Below, piece after piece: positions 1 through 8,698 of a DNA stretch of 64,000 nt. Both the position numbers and the translations under genes were made by a program. Source of the DNA: Actinomycetes bacterium (GTDB lineage: Bacteria > Actinomycetota > Thermoleophilia > Solirubrobacterales > Solirubrobacteraceae); NCBI GenBank assembly GCA_023404805.1, contig JAEYAL010000099.1, forward strand, positions 1 to 64,000, read 5' to 3'. Every line of letters begins with the position of its first letter. Positions within the stretch are counted from its first letter, which is position 1. Below the pieces are notes generated by a model. That model was not told where the DNA came from, made no database searches, and saw only the letters and a program-made list of their open reading frames with translations.

Positions 1-2631
1 GCGCAGCACCGTCGACGATGCCGCAGCCTGGAGCGCCGGCGTCGTCGACGCCACGCGCTGGAGCGCCTCGGTGGCCGGCGCGCCGCGGAGCGCGGGCGCC
101 GGCGTCTTGCTCTGGGCCGACGAGAGCGGCAGCTCCAGCGGCACGACATCGGAGCCGAGCAGGAGCTTGCCGAACAGGAGCAGGCCCGCGCCGATCGTGA
201 TCTCGGGCAGCGTCGGGTAGCCCTTGGGCACGATCGCGTTGAGCGTCGCGGCGTCCGACGTCGCGCCGGTGCCCGCGAGGTCGCCCGAGACGACCCAGGC
301 GCCGAGGTCCGGGATGCCGAGCTGGTCCGCGTCCGGGATCTTGTCGCCGACGAGCGGCAGGTTGGCGAGCGTCACATCGAGCGGCAGGTCGACCGCGAAC
401 CCGAACCGCTGCTCCTGCGCGCCCTCCGCGCCGACCGGCGCCGACAGGAAGACCGCCTTGTCGCCGGACTTCGTCGTCGCGCCGATCGCGAGCGAGTTCG
501 CCGAGACGTCGTACGCGAACGACATCGAGACGAGCGTCAGGTCGACGGCCTCCGGGATCGGCGGCAGATCCTCCAAGCCGAAGCAGCTGACGAGGTCGGT
601 GAGGCTGAGGCCGTGGCCGGGCGCGGACTTCCAATCGGCGGTCAGCTTGCTGCCAGCGAACGTGACGTCGATCGTCTCGGTGGCCGCGTTCTCCTTCTTG
701 AGCTCCAGCTCGCCCGTGAAGGAGCCCGTGTAGCCGGTCGCGGCGCTCGTCAGATCGATCGCGACCGTGATGTCCAGCTCGGTCCCCGCGATCTCGAACG
801 AGCCGTCGCACCCGAAGTGGAAGGCGCCCGGCCGGCCGGCTGCGGCGGTCGCGAACGAGGTCGAGAGGTTCGAGATCGTGAGGCCGCCCAGCGCGTCGCC
901 CGGCACCGCCGGCACACCGAATGTGCCGGTGAGGTCGTTGACGAGGTTGACGACGTCGATCTTCTCGCCCGGCTTCGTCTTGCCGGAGAACGTCCACGAG
1001 CCCGTGTCGGTGAGCCCGGCCGAGATCTCGAGGTCGACCTCTGCCACGGTCAGCGCGGTGTCGAGCGACCCGCTGAACGGCGTCGCGGCGCCGCTCGTGT
1101 AGTCGAAGTTCAGCGTGAAGCTGTCGAGCGTGAGGCCCGAGAGCAGCGGCCACGGCGTCTGCGAGCCCGCCGTGAACGTCATCGACGTGCCCGGCACCAT
1201 CGTGAGGTCGACGGTGTCGAGCACGAGCTGCGGCGCCGACGCTGGAATGGTCACGAACGACGACAGCAGCTTGGCGACGAGGTCGGTCAGGTTGAGCGGC
1301 TTGCCCGGCGGCAGGCCACCGGAGAACGTCCACGTGTCGCCCGACGGGTCCTTGACGCACGAGAAGTAGAGCCAGACGTCGTCGGTGATCTCCAGGACCG
1401 CCATCAGCGAGCCGCCGACCGTTTTTGCCTCGGTGTCGAGCCCCGCGAGCGTGAGCTTGAAGGTGAGTTTGTCGACGGTGAGGAAGTGGTCGATGACCGG
1501 CCAGGCCGTCACCGTCGTCGCGCCGAAGTCGAAGCTCTGGAACGCCGATGGGCTGAGCGTGAACCCGATCAGCAGCGGGTCGATCTGGATCGCCGGGAGG
1601 TTCGCAAGGGCGCCCGGCAGGCTCTGGGTGAAGCTCGCGCCGCCCGCGAGCGTGAAGAGGCCCGAGAGGCTCGGCAGCGTGACGCCGTCGCTCGTCGGAT
1701 CGAGCCCGACCAGCCACGTGCTCGTGCCGCCCGCGACGTCGACCTGCACGAAGACGGGCACGTCGACGCCGTCGATCACGACGGTGCCGGCGACCGAGGC
1801 CGCCACGTCGCGCTTGTCGGCGTCGCTGGGGTTCGTGACCGATAGCCCGAGGTGCAAGCCCGGATTGAGCGACAGGCCCGTGGCGAGCGGCCAGCCGTTC
1901 TCCACGGTGAGTCCAGCGCTGACCTTCGCAACCGTCTTCTGGGCGGGATCGAAGGTGATCTCCAGGTCGCTCAGCGCGAGCCCGTCGAGCAGGTCGACCA
2001 GCTCCGACGGGAAGAACGAGGTGAGCTCCTCGCCGCCGAGCAGCTCGACGAGCTGCTCCGCGGTGACGGACTGCCCCGTCTGGCCCGCTACTGCCAGCGT
2101 CCACAGGCCGCTGGTCGCCTGGGTCAGCGTGATCGGGATCGTGCCCGACTCGTCGCCCTTGAGGACCAGCGAGGCGGCGAACCCGTAGCTGACCGCGTTG
2201 AACGGCTCGGCCACCGTCGACGACACGCTCGCCCCCGTGATCTCGATCCACGAGATCACCGGCAGCGGCTGGGGCTTGTCGGCCGCCAGCGTGCCGGTGA
2301 AGGTGATCGTGGCGCCGTGCCCGATCGGCGTTGCCGGGCCGTCCGGCGCCGCCGCGCCGAGGCCGACGCCAGGCGCCACCGTGGTCGCGAACGTGAGCGT
2401 CGCGTCGACCCCGCTGTAGCCGAGCACCGAGCCGTGGCCGGTGACCGTGATCGTCTCCGTCCCCGGCGTTCTGGCGGCACCGGTCAGCGTGAGGGTCTGG
2501 CCGCCGACGATCGCGGTGAAGAACGACTGCGCGACCTCGATCCCGGTGAAGTCCGACGCCGCGAGCGTCAGCGACCCGCCGTCGATCGGTGCCGCTTCGA
2601 CGGCCTTGATGAGGTCATCGATGGTGGCCAC
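1..2631 (-). CDS. Giant beta-rich repeat protein, 3' end outside window
   Basis: The frame stays open for 877 codons from a GTG at 2631 to the left edge, so the C-terminus is missing. The start shares one base with the stop of the upstream gene (TAG/GTG), so the two are probably cotranslated. No signal peptide or membrane segment is visible. The protein is rich in G, T, S, L, V and D. It carries about five degenerate repeats of roughly 110-135 residues, each marked by a Trp-containing strand followed by a short amphipathic helix. Examples are GLWTLAVAG near residue 172, STWLVGLD near 305, DTWTFSGG near 430, GSWTFSGK near 542 and ADWKSAPG near 665; several are followed by an LTDLV-type helix. 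Near residue 780 there is LPLVGDKIPD. From memory this style recalls the repeat regions of large DUF6603-type proteins of fungi and bacteria, but I could not confirm it. Function is unknown; the partnership with the LanM-like gene is the main clue. Confidence 0.75.
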   Translation of the reverse strand, partial: MATIDDLIKAVEAAPIDGGSLTLAASDFTGIEVAQSFFTAIVGGQTLTLTGAARTPGTETITVTGHGSVLGYSGVDATLTFATTVAPGVGLGAAAPDGPATPIGHGATITFTGTLAADKPQPLPVISWIEITGASVSSTVAEPFNAVSYGFAASLVLKGDESGTIPITLTQATSGLWTLAVAGQTGQSVTAEQLVELLGGEELTSFFPSELVDLLDGLALSDLEITFDPAQKTVAKVSAGLTVENGWPLATGLSLNPGLHLGLSVTNPSDADKRDVAASVAGTVVIDGVDVPVFVQVDVAGGTSTWLVGLDPTSDGVTLPSLSGLFTLAGGASFTQSLPGALANLPAIQIDPLLIGFTLSPSAFQSFDFGATTVTAWPVIDHFLTVDKLTFKLTLAGLDTEAKTVGGSLMAVLEITDDVWLYFSCVKDPSGDTWTFSGGLPPGKPLNLTDLVAKLLSSFVTIPASAPQLVLDTVDLTMVPGTSMTFTAGSQTPWPLLSGLTLDSFTLNFDYTSGAATPFSGSLDTALTVAEVDLEISAGLTDTGSWTFSGKTKPGEKIDVVNLVNDLTGTFGVPAVPGDALGGLTISNLSTSFATAAAGRPGAFHFGCDGSFEIAGTELDITVAIDLTSAATGYTGSFTGELELKKENAATETIDVTFAGSKLTADWKSAPGHGLSLTDLVSCFGLEDLPPIPEAVDLTLVSMSFAYDVSANSLAIGATTKSGDKAVFLSAPVGAEGAQEQRFGFAVDLPLDVTLANLPLVGDKIPDADQLGIPDLGAWVVSGDLAGTGATSDAATLNAIVPKGYPTLPEITIGAGLLLFGKLLLGSDVVPLELPLSSAQSKTPAPALRGAPATEALQRVASTTPALQAAASSTVLR

Positions 2632-4682
2632 TACGGCATCACCCCTGGGTTGGCCGGCGGCGCGAGCAGCTGGAGCGTTTGCAGGACCTGCTGCTGGCGG
2701 GCGGCGGCGGCCAGCGCGAACGCGCCGCCGCCCCCAGCGAGGGCCGCGATCTGCGGGACCACGTTGGTGGCTGTCGGGGCGGCTGCGTAGTAGGTGGCCC
2801 GGCCGACGTTCGACGGCGCTGGGCCGACGATGCCGCCCGCGAGGATGTTCACGTTGGCGGGCACCGGGATGACGGCGCCGGTCGAGTCCAGCAGGTCGGT
2901 GCTGCCGACCTGGTGGTAGAAGGTCGGAACGTCGAAGCTCGTCAGGTCGACCGCCACCTGGGGGGCGGCGGCGGCGACGAACTTCGGATCGGGCAGCGGC
3001 GGTGGCGCCGCCGGGTTCCACTGGTTGTAGAGCGCCGTGACCTGGCGCACCGCGGAGTCGGCGATCGCGGGCGCGAGCGCTGCGGGCGGCGGGGTGTTGA
3101 TGACCTCTTCGTAGTAGACGGCGCGCCGCACGCCGTTCCAGTCCGGCGTCGCCACCGGCAGGATGCGCACGAGCACGTTCTGGATGCGCAGCTGCCAGGC
3201 AGGCAGGCCGCCGGCGGCGCCCGCGAGCTGGAGCCCGCGGATCACACCCAGGCCGTTGTGCAGCCCCTCCAGCATCCAGAACACGTTCACGTCGACGACG
3301 GTCTTGGCACCGCGGATCACGTAGAGGCGGTTGTCGTAGAACTTGTCGATGAAGACCTGGTCCATGTAGTACTGGCCAGCCGCCTGCGGATCCGGCCGGC
3401 AGACGTAGACGTAGTCCTCGTTGTCGCGGTTCTCACCGGTGAAGCCGCCGAACTCGTTCAACCCGGGTGTCTGCACCAGCAGGGTCTGCTCGACGTTGTC
3501 GATCCGCTTCGTCAGGCTCGCCTCGAGGTCGATGAGGTGCGGGTTGTAGCGCGTGACCCGCACGTTCTCGATGTGCAGGTCGGTCAGCGAGAACGTCGCG
3601 GCCAGTGCCAGGAGCTGCCCCGCCCGGTGGTAGAACGGCTCGATCACCGGCCCCGACAGGTCGTTCTCGAAGATCACGAAGTCGCTCTGCCCGAACGGGT
3701 AGTAGGTGAAGTTGCCCCACGGGATGCCGCCGTAGTCCGGCCATTCGGAGGCCAGGAACTCCATGTAGCCGTACGCCGCGTGCAGGGCGATCGGCGGGGC
3801 GCCACCGGAGGTCGGGTTGCGCGGCAGGATCCGGTAGGTCGGCATCTGCTCGACCCCGGCCGCGGGGTTCGCCGCGATGTAGTTGTTGCAGAGCTCGATG
3901 AGGCTGTTCGCCATGAACGCCCCGCCCGTCGCGTTGTTGACGGCCGCCGAGTTGCCGTAGAGCAGGCAGTCGACTTCGAGATCCGCCGGCTTGTAGACGA
4001 GTTTGAGCGTGGAAGAGGTCGGCCAGTAACCGCCCCATTCGCGGACGACGAACTCCAGGAACAGCACCTGACGGCCGGCCTTGTGGAAGTCGGAACCCGA
4101 CGAGCGGATGCTCTTGAGCGACCGCAGTGACAGTCCGGAGTACTGGTCGGCGAACAGCCCCGTGATCGCGGGCCGGTCGGCGAGCATCCGCGTGACCGCC
4201 TCGGTGACGTTGTTCTGGAAGTTCGCGGTGATCTGCGTGATCGCGTTCTGCACGATCGGGTACTGCAGGAAGAACCCGGCGACGTTGTTGTTGAACGTCG
4301 CCAGGACCGGGTTGAAGATGTCGGTGTCGAACCAACCGATATCGGTCGCCGGAGCGACGCCGCCGGCCGCCAGCGCGAGGTTCATCGCCTTTTCAACGCC
4401 AGGGCAGATCCACTCGTCGAGGCTCAGCGCGAGATCGTTCAGCAGCGCGCCACTGGAGAGGGCCGTCTGAACAAACGGGTAGTCGGCGCCGAGGCCGCCC
4501 GGGAGCGGGCCGGCGAGCGTGCCGGTGAAGTGCTGCCGGACGGCATCTAGGCGGTCGATATACAGGCTTGCGCGGTACTGCCGCTGCAGGCGCAGTGTCG
4601 CCGCCAGCTGGGCAGGATCGTCCTTGTGGACGAGCGAGACACCGAGCGTTTGGAGACGGGCTTGGATGGCAGCCAGGTCCAC
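2631..4682 (-). CDS. LanM-type (DUF4135) dehydratase-like protein lacking the cyclase domain
   Basis: The 683-residue product starts at GTG 4682. It resembles the N-terminal Ser/Thr-phosphorylating and eliminating domain of class II lanthipeptide synthetases (LanM). Visible landmarks are SDFHKAGRQVLFLEF (197-211), KLVYKP (227-232), TDLHIENV (367-374) and HLIDLEASL (382-390). These supply the Lys, Asp-x-His-x-x-Asn and Asp expected of the kinase-like active site. Further on, VRILPVATPDW and a FDVPTFYHQVGSTDLL segment match the last part of the dehydratase domain. The chain then ends in an Ala-rich tail; the C-terminal LanC-like zinc cyclase of a normal LanM (about 900-1100 aa) is absent. No precursor peptide gene is obvious in the short upstream gap. 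It is coupled to the giant repeat protein downstream. The family call is fairly secure; activity and substrate are unknown. Confidence 0.75.
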   Translation of the reverse strand: MDLAAIQARLQTLGVSLVHKDDPAQLAATLRLQRQYRASLYIDRLDAVRQHFTGTLAGPLPGGLGADYPFVQTALSSGALLNDLALSLDEWICPGVEKAMNLALAAGGVAPATDIGWFDTDIFNPVLATFNNNVAGFFLQYPIVQNAITQITANFQNNVTEAVTRMLADRPAITGLFADQYSGLSLRSLKSIRSSGSDFHKAGRQVLFLEFVVREWGGYWPTSSTLKLVYKPADLEVDCLLYGNSAAVNNATGGAFMANSLIELCNNYIAANPAAGVEQMPTYRILPRNPTSGGAPPIALHAAYGYMEFLASEWPDYGGIPWGNFTYYPFGQSDFVIFENDLSGPVIEPFYHRAGQLLALAATFSLTDLHIENVRVTRYNPHLIDLEASLTKRIDNVEQTLLVQTPGLNEFGGFTGENRDNEDYVYVCRPDPQAAGQYYMDQVFIDKFYDNRLYVIRGAKTVVDVNVFWMLEGLHNGLGVIRGLQLAGAAGGLPAWQLRIQNVLVRILPVATPDWNGVRRAVYYEEVINTPPPAALAPAIADSAVRQVTALYNQWNPAAPPPLPDPKFVAAAAPQVAVDLTSFDVPTFYHQVGSTDLLDSTGAVIPVPANVNILAGGIVGPAPSNVGRATYYAAAPTATNVVPQIAALAGGGGAFALAAAARQQQVLQTLQLLAPPANPGVMP

Positions 4683-4827
4683 AGGTGCGCACTCTTGTCC
4701 ATCAGATCAGCGCGCGCAAGAGCCAAATGCGGGTGCAACAAAATACGTGTTAGCCGACGCCGGCGCGCCAACTACACACCACCTTTTCCGTCACCCGAAC
4801 CGGATCGTTGATGTAACCCACATGCAA

Positions 4828-4845
4828 CGTTGGCACGGACCAACG
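4828..4845 (-). terminator. Small inverted repeat after yceD
   Basis: CGTTGG and CCAACG form a 6-bp stem around a 6-nt loop, 12 bases past the stop of the DUF177 gene. There is no real T-run, so termination is only a suggestion. The rest of the 4683-4856 gap is AT-richer than its surroundings and probably holds the promoter of the LanM-like gene. Confidence 0.35.
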
Positions 4846-4856
4846 CGAACCCCGAG

Positions 4857-5417
4857 TCAGTTCGAGGAGGGTTCGTCCCTGACCTGTAGCTCGCGGAGTT
4901 TGGCCCAGCGCGGGTCGGGGGCGACCTCGGTGGACGGCTCGGGGGCGCCGAGGTCGACGAGCGTGCGCTTGCAGAGCGTGCAGCGGTCGTCGTCGTCGGT
5001 CGGCGGTGCCATGGTGGCGGGCAGTTCGAGCACGAGGGTGTCGCGGAGCCAGTCGCCGAGCGCGAGGATGTCGCCGTCGACGTAGGGGCTCGCGAGGTCG
5101 TCGTCTTCGTTGTCGGCGAGGTCGTCGTCGCCCGATGCGGGGCGGTCGATCTCGCGGATGTCGAGTTTGCGGTCGAGCGAGATGTGGTCGAGGCAGCGCA
5201 GGCAGGTGCCGCTGACGGCGGCCTCGGCGCGCAGGCGCAGGCTGTAGCCGCCGCCGATCATCCGGGCGACGTCGAGCATGACCGGGACGTCGCCGATCGT
5301 GTACTGCTCGCTCCCGATCGTGACGGGCTCGACCGGGACGGTCACCTCGGCGCGCGTGCCCTCGCCGGCGGCGAGGTGCAGCGCCCCGAGCTCAAAACGG
5401 CCAGGGACTGCTTCCAT
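4857..5417 (-). CDS. yceD: DUF177/YceD family protein
   Basis: This is a 186-residue protein of the YceD/DUF177 family, known for its link to 23S rRNA accumulation and its usual place directly before rpmF (ribosomal protein L32). The family hallmark is visible as paired cysteines: CLRC near residue 93 and CTLC near 147, with an acidic stretch (DDDLADNEDDDL) between them. It starts 12 bases after the acyl-CoA ligase stop. The usual partner rpmF does not follow; a LanM-like gene lies there instead. In many actinobacteria this gene comes right after the sepIVA-like coiled-coil gene, but here three genes separate the two. Identification rests on the cysteine pattern, length and neighbourhood. Confidence 0.85.
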   Translation of the reverse strand: MEAVPGRFELGALHLAAGEGTRAEVTVPVEPVTIGSEQYTIGDVPVMLDVARMIGGGYSLRLRAEAAVSGTCLRCLDHISLDRKLDIREIDRPASGDDDLADNEDDDLASPYVDGDILALGDWLRDTLVLELPATMAPPTDDDDRCTLCKRTLVDLGAPEPSTEVAPDPRWAKLRELQVRDEPSSN

Positions 5418-5429
5418 CGCCGCTGAAGG

Positions 5430-7040
5430 CTACTCGCTGCGCAGTTCGCGCTTGAGGACCTTGCCCGTGGCGTTGCGGGGCAGCGCGTCGAGGAAGACGA
5501 CGTCGCGCGGCACCTTGTAGCCAGCCAGGTGGGCTTTGACGTAGTCCTTGACGCCTTGGGCGTCGATCGACTCCCCGCTGCGCAGCACGACGAACGCCTT
5601 GAGGCTCTGGCCCCAGCGCTCGTCGTCGACGCCGATCACCGATGCCTCTTCGATCGACTCGTGGTCGGCGAGGAGGTCCTCGATCTCGCGCGGGAAGACG
5701 TTTTCGCCGCCCGTGATGATCATGTCGTCGTCGCGGCCGTCGATGAACAGGCGCCCGGCCTCATCCAGGTGGCCGACGTCGCCGCTGGAGAGCAGGCCGT
5801 CGATCCGCTCCTTGTTGCCGCCGCCGGTGTAGCCCTCGAAGGCGAGGTCGCTGCCGACGAAGATGCGGCCGACTTCGCCCTGCGGCACGTCGCGTCCGTC
5901 CTCGTCGAGGATGCGGAGCTTGGTCCAGCGGGTGGGCTTGCCGGCGGTGCCGGGGGCCTCACGCAGGTCCTGCGGCGTCGCGATCGTGGCGAAGGCGACC
6001 TCGGTCGAGCCGTACATGTTGTAGACGACGTCGCCGAAGAGGTCCATCGCGCGGCCGGCGAGGTCGCCGGGGAGCGCGGAACCGGAGACGGCGATGACGC
6101 GCAGCGACGAGAGGTCGTAGCGGCCGATGACCTCGGGACCGAGCTCGACGATGCGCTGGAGCATCACGGGCACGACGACGAGGTTCTGGCAGCGGTAGCG
6201 CGCGATCCAGTCGAGGGTGCCTTCGGGGTCGAAGCGGCGGCGCAGCACGGCGCTGCCGCTGAGCGTGGTCGTGAAGACCCAGTTGATGAAGCCCCACGCG
6301 TGGAACACCGGCGCGGCGATCATCCAGGAGTCGCCCGCGCGGTACGGGATGCGCTCGATGAAGCCGGCGAAGGGCTCGATGCCTTTCGGCTCCGGGCGCT
6401 GGGCGCCCTTGGGCATGCCGGTCGTGCCAGAGGTGAGGATGATCTGCTTGCCGGAGCGGCTCGGCGGTTCGTGGTCGGCGTCGTTGCCGCCTGCGAGGTC
6501 GTCGAGCGTGGGGTACTTCGGCTTGCCCTCGGAGTCGGTCCACGAGAGGACGCGGGGCGCCGGGCTCTTGATCTCGTCGACGAGGGCGCTGAACTCCTCG
6601 TCGTGGACGATGATCTTCACCTCCTCGCGCTCGCAGACCGCCTTGATCTGCGGCGGCGCGAACATCGTGTTGAGGAAGAGGACGTTGGCGCCGAGCTTGG
6701 CGATCGCGACGGTGGCGATGATGAAGCCGCGGTGGTTGCGCGCCATGAGCGCGACGACATCGCCCTGGCCGACGCCTTCGCTGGCCCACTGGTGGGCGAT
6801 CGCGTTGGACCGCTGGTGGATCTCGCGGTAGGTCAGCTGGCCGCGCTCGTCGATGATCGCGATCGAGCCGGGAGCGCGGATCGCGGCGGCGGTGAACGCG
6901 CCGGCGACGCTGGTGCCCCAGTCGCCGAGGGCCCGCACGGCGCGGACGCCGCGGTCTGGCCGTCCGATCGTCGAACTCACCACGCCGGCGCGCGTCATGA
7001 TCCGCGCCACATGAAACTTGTCCGCCGCTGGGCCGAGCAT
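5430..7040 (-). CDS. AMP-dependent acyl-CoA synthetase (fatty-acid CoA ligase type)
   Basis: The 536-residue ANL-superfamily adenylating enzyme joins a carboxylic acid to CoA through an acyl-AMP. It shows the P-loop-like ILTSGTTGMPKGA (near residue 210), the YGSTE adenine-binding motif (near 350), the hinge region GRDDDMIITGGENVFP, and the C-terminal catalytic lysine in ATGKVLKREL. The substrate cannot be read from sequence; overall it resembles medium/long-chain fatty-acid ligases. A start at 7040 is given; the conserved domain begins around residue 40, so a later start such as the ATG near 6998 is possible. The gene sits between genes normally linked to rRNA and ribosome function, which suggests it was inserted into that run. 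Confidence 0.9.
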   Translation of the reverse strand: MLGPAADKFHVARIMTRAGVVSSTIGRPDRGVRAVRALGDWGTSVAGAFTAAAIRAPGSIAIIDERGQLTYREIHQRSNAIAHQWASEGVGQGDVVALMARNHRGFIIATVAIAKLGANVLFLNTMFAPPQIKAVCEREEVKIIVHDEEFSALVDEIKSPAPRVLSWTDSEGKPKYPTLDDLAGGNDADHEPPSRSGKQIILTSGTTGMPKGAQRPEPKGIEPFAGFIERIPYRAGDSWMIAAPVFHAWGFINWVFTTTLSGSAVLRRRFDPEGTLDWIARYRCQNLVVVPVMLQRIVELGPEVIGRYDLSSLRVIAVSGSALPGDLAGRAMDLFGDVVYNMYGSTEVAFATIATPQDLREAPGTAGKPTRWTKLRILDEDGRDVPQGEVGRIFVGSDLAFEGYTGGGNKERIDGLLSSGDVGHLDEAGRLFIDGRDDDMIITGGENVFPREIEDLLADHESIEEASVIGVDDERWGQSLKAFVVLRSGESIDAQGVKDYVKAHLAGYKVPRDVVFLDALPRNATGKVLKRELRSE

Positions 7041-7263
7041 GGCGCGGAAGATTAGTGCTTCGCAGCGTTTCAGGGGGTCCGCGTGGGTGAGCGCCAGTTC
7101 CCCACTTAGAGGACAGGTGCCCTCAGATCAGACGGGGCCTCAGGTAACACCCGGTACCGCGCGATTATCGGGCGTCCTCGAACGCCGGCCGGCGCCGACC
7201 GAAACCTTTCCTGGCGCGCCGGGTTCATGCTCGCCGATGACGCTCATGGGGGAATCGAACATC

Positions 7264-8673
7264 GTGGCTCGCGGCGCCCTGGCTACGGCGCTGCTGTCGG
7301 CCGCGCTCGCCGTCGGCGCTGGCGACGCGAGCGCAGCCACGGGGTTCGCGCCGCCGCAGCGGCTCGCGTCGCCGTGGCCGTCCGCAGACCTGCCACAGGC
7401 CGCCGTGGCCCAGACCGGCCGCACTGCCGTCCTCTGGCGCAGCTACGGCCTCGGGAAGGGCGACAAGTTCGGCTACGTCGCCGCGATCGGCGATCGGCCC
7501 GACGCGCTCGGCACGCCGAAGGTCCTGCCAGCCGGACGCCGCGCTGCCGAGACCGTCGGCCAGGCTGCGCTGCTCGCGTTCCCCGACGGCGGGTTCGCGG
7601 CCTGCTTCGGCAGCGACCCGCGGCGCGGCACCGCCGTCGCCGGGTGCTCGTTCGCTCCGCCGTCCGGCGAGTTCGGGCCGCTGCGGGCCTTTGAGCGCGT
7701 CTCGTGGACCCAGCGGCCGCGGTTCTCGGCGGTGGCGCGGGCCGACGGCCGCGTGCTGGTCGTCACGTCGCGGGTCACCAAGAAGGGCCGCGCGCTGCGG
7801 TCGCTCCTGCTCTCGCCGTCCGGCGGCCGCACTGCGCCTCAGCTGCTGGGCCCCAGCAACCGCTACGAGACGCCAGGCCTCGCCGCGCTCGACGACGGCA
7901 CCGTGGCCGTCGCCTGGCCCACGCCCGGGGTTCCCGGCGAGGACAACGTCAACAAGCCGCTCGTGCGCGTCATGCCAGCCGGGTCCGACGCGTTCGGTCC
8001 CGCCGTCGATCTCGCGCCGGGGCGGCACGCGTCCTACGGCATCACGCTGCGCGGCGGCCCCCAGCTCACCGCCTCGTTCACGCAGTTCGACAACGCCACC
8101 AGCGTGGTGCTCCGCCGCCCTGACGGGTCGTTCGCCGAGCCCCAGAGCCTGCCGCGGCCGGCCGGCGGCTTCTTGAGCGGATCCACGTCGATCGGGCCCG
8201 ACGGCGAGCCCTTCACCGTCGTCCAGGCCGACGAGGTCGCAGACACCGACTGCTCCAACGTCACCGCCTCCGTGGTCGGCACCGGCGCGCTCGCGCCGGG
8301 CGACTCGGCCAGCTTCGCCACCAGGCTCTCGAAGAAGGGCCAGATCGCGCAGCTCGGCGGGAGCGCGGTCCTCGCCGATGGCACGCGCATCGTCCTCTGG
8401 GGCAACGCGTACGACGCCGAACTGCATTCGCGGCTTCAGGTGGCCGTGCAGGATCCTGGAGCGAGCGCGTTCTCGCCGTCGCAGGTGCTGCCCATGCCTG
8501 CGTACTACCGCGACTATGCGCTCGCGAGCGGTGGCGGCGACGCGCTCATCGTGTGGACGACGCGCAAGGGGTGGGAGAGCCCGTCGGAGGTCGTCGTCAG
8601 CGCGCTGCGGCGCTCTGGCCCGCTCGCCCCGCAGGCGGCGCTGCCGTCCAAGCCGGGTACGGGCTGCGCGTAG
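7264..8673 (+). CDS. Secreted protein of unknown function, beta-propeller-like
   Basis: The reading frame is open from 7018. The best start is GTG 7264, nine bases after a GGGGGAA Shine-Dalgarno-like run, which gives 469 residues beginning with a short Sec signal (ARGALATALLSAALAVGA, then DASA before the cleavage). ATGs at 7237 and 7246 are alternatives. The mature protein repeats units of the kind DGTVAVAWPTPG, DGRVLVVTSR and GDALIVWTTR, meaning a turn with DG followed by an alternating hydrophobic strand, spaced by some 50 residues. This suggests a propeller-type fold. It resembles the secreted protein at 58275-60080 in style. No catalytic motif is visible. The 7041-7263 gap upstream, shared with the divergent acyl-CoA ligase, shows no clear promoter or RNA element. 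Confidence 0.75.
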   Translation: MARGALATALLSAALAVGAGDASAATGFAPPQRLASPWPSADLPQAAVAQTGRTAVLWRSYGLGKGDKFGYVAAIGDRPDALGTPKVLPAGRRAAETVGQAALLAFPDGGFAACFGSDPRRGTAVAGCSFAPPSGEFGPLRAFERVSWTQRPRFSAVARADGRVLVVTSRVTKKGRALRSLLLSPSGGRTAPQLLGPSNRYETPGLAALDDGTVAVAWPTPGVPGEDNVNKPLVRVMPAGSDAFGPAVDLAPGRHASYGITLRGGPQLTASFTQFDNATSVVLRRPDGSFAEPQSLPRPAGGFLSGSTSIGPDGEPFTVVQADEVADTDCSNVTASVVGTGALAPGDSASFATRLSKKGQIAQLGGSAVLADGTRIVLWGNAYDAELHSRLQVAVQDPGASAFSPSQVLPMPAYYRDYALASGGGDALIVWTTRKGWESPSEVVVSALRRSGPLAPQAALPSKPGTGCA

Positions 8674-8698
8674 GCCTGCCTCGGGCGCGCGCGCCCGC

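Noticed and set aside
613..2790. Plus-strand ORFs opposite the giant repeat protein
   Set aside because: They are Arg/Glu/Asp-rich shadows typical of antisense frames at high GC, whereas the minus frame is open throughout with a regular repeat pattern.
4547..4771. Small Arg-rich ORF as the missing rpmF
   Set aside because: It lacks the L32 start MAVPKRK and zinc cysteines, and two thirds overlaps the LanM-like gene in another frame.
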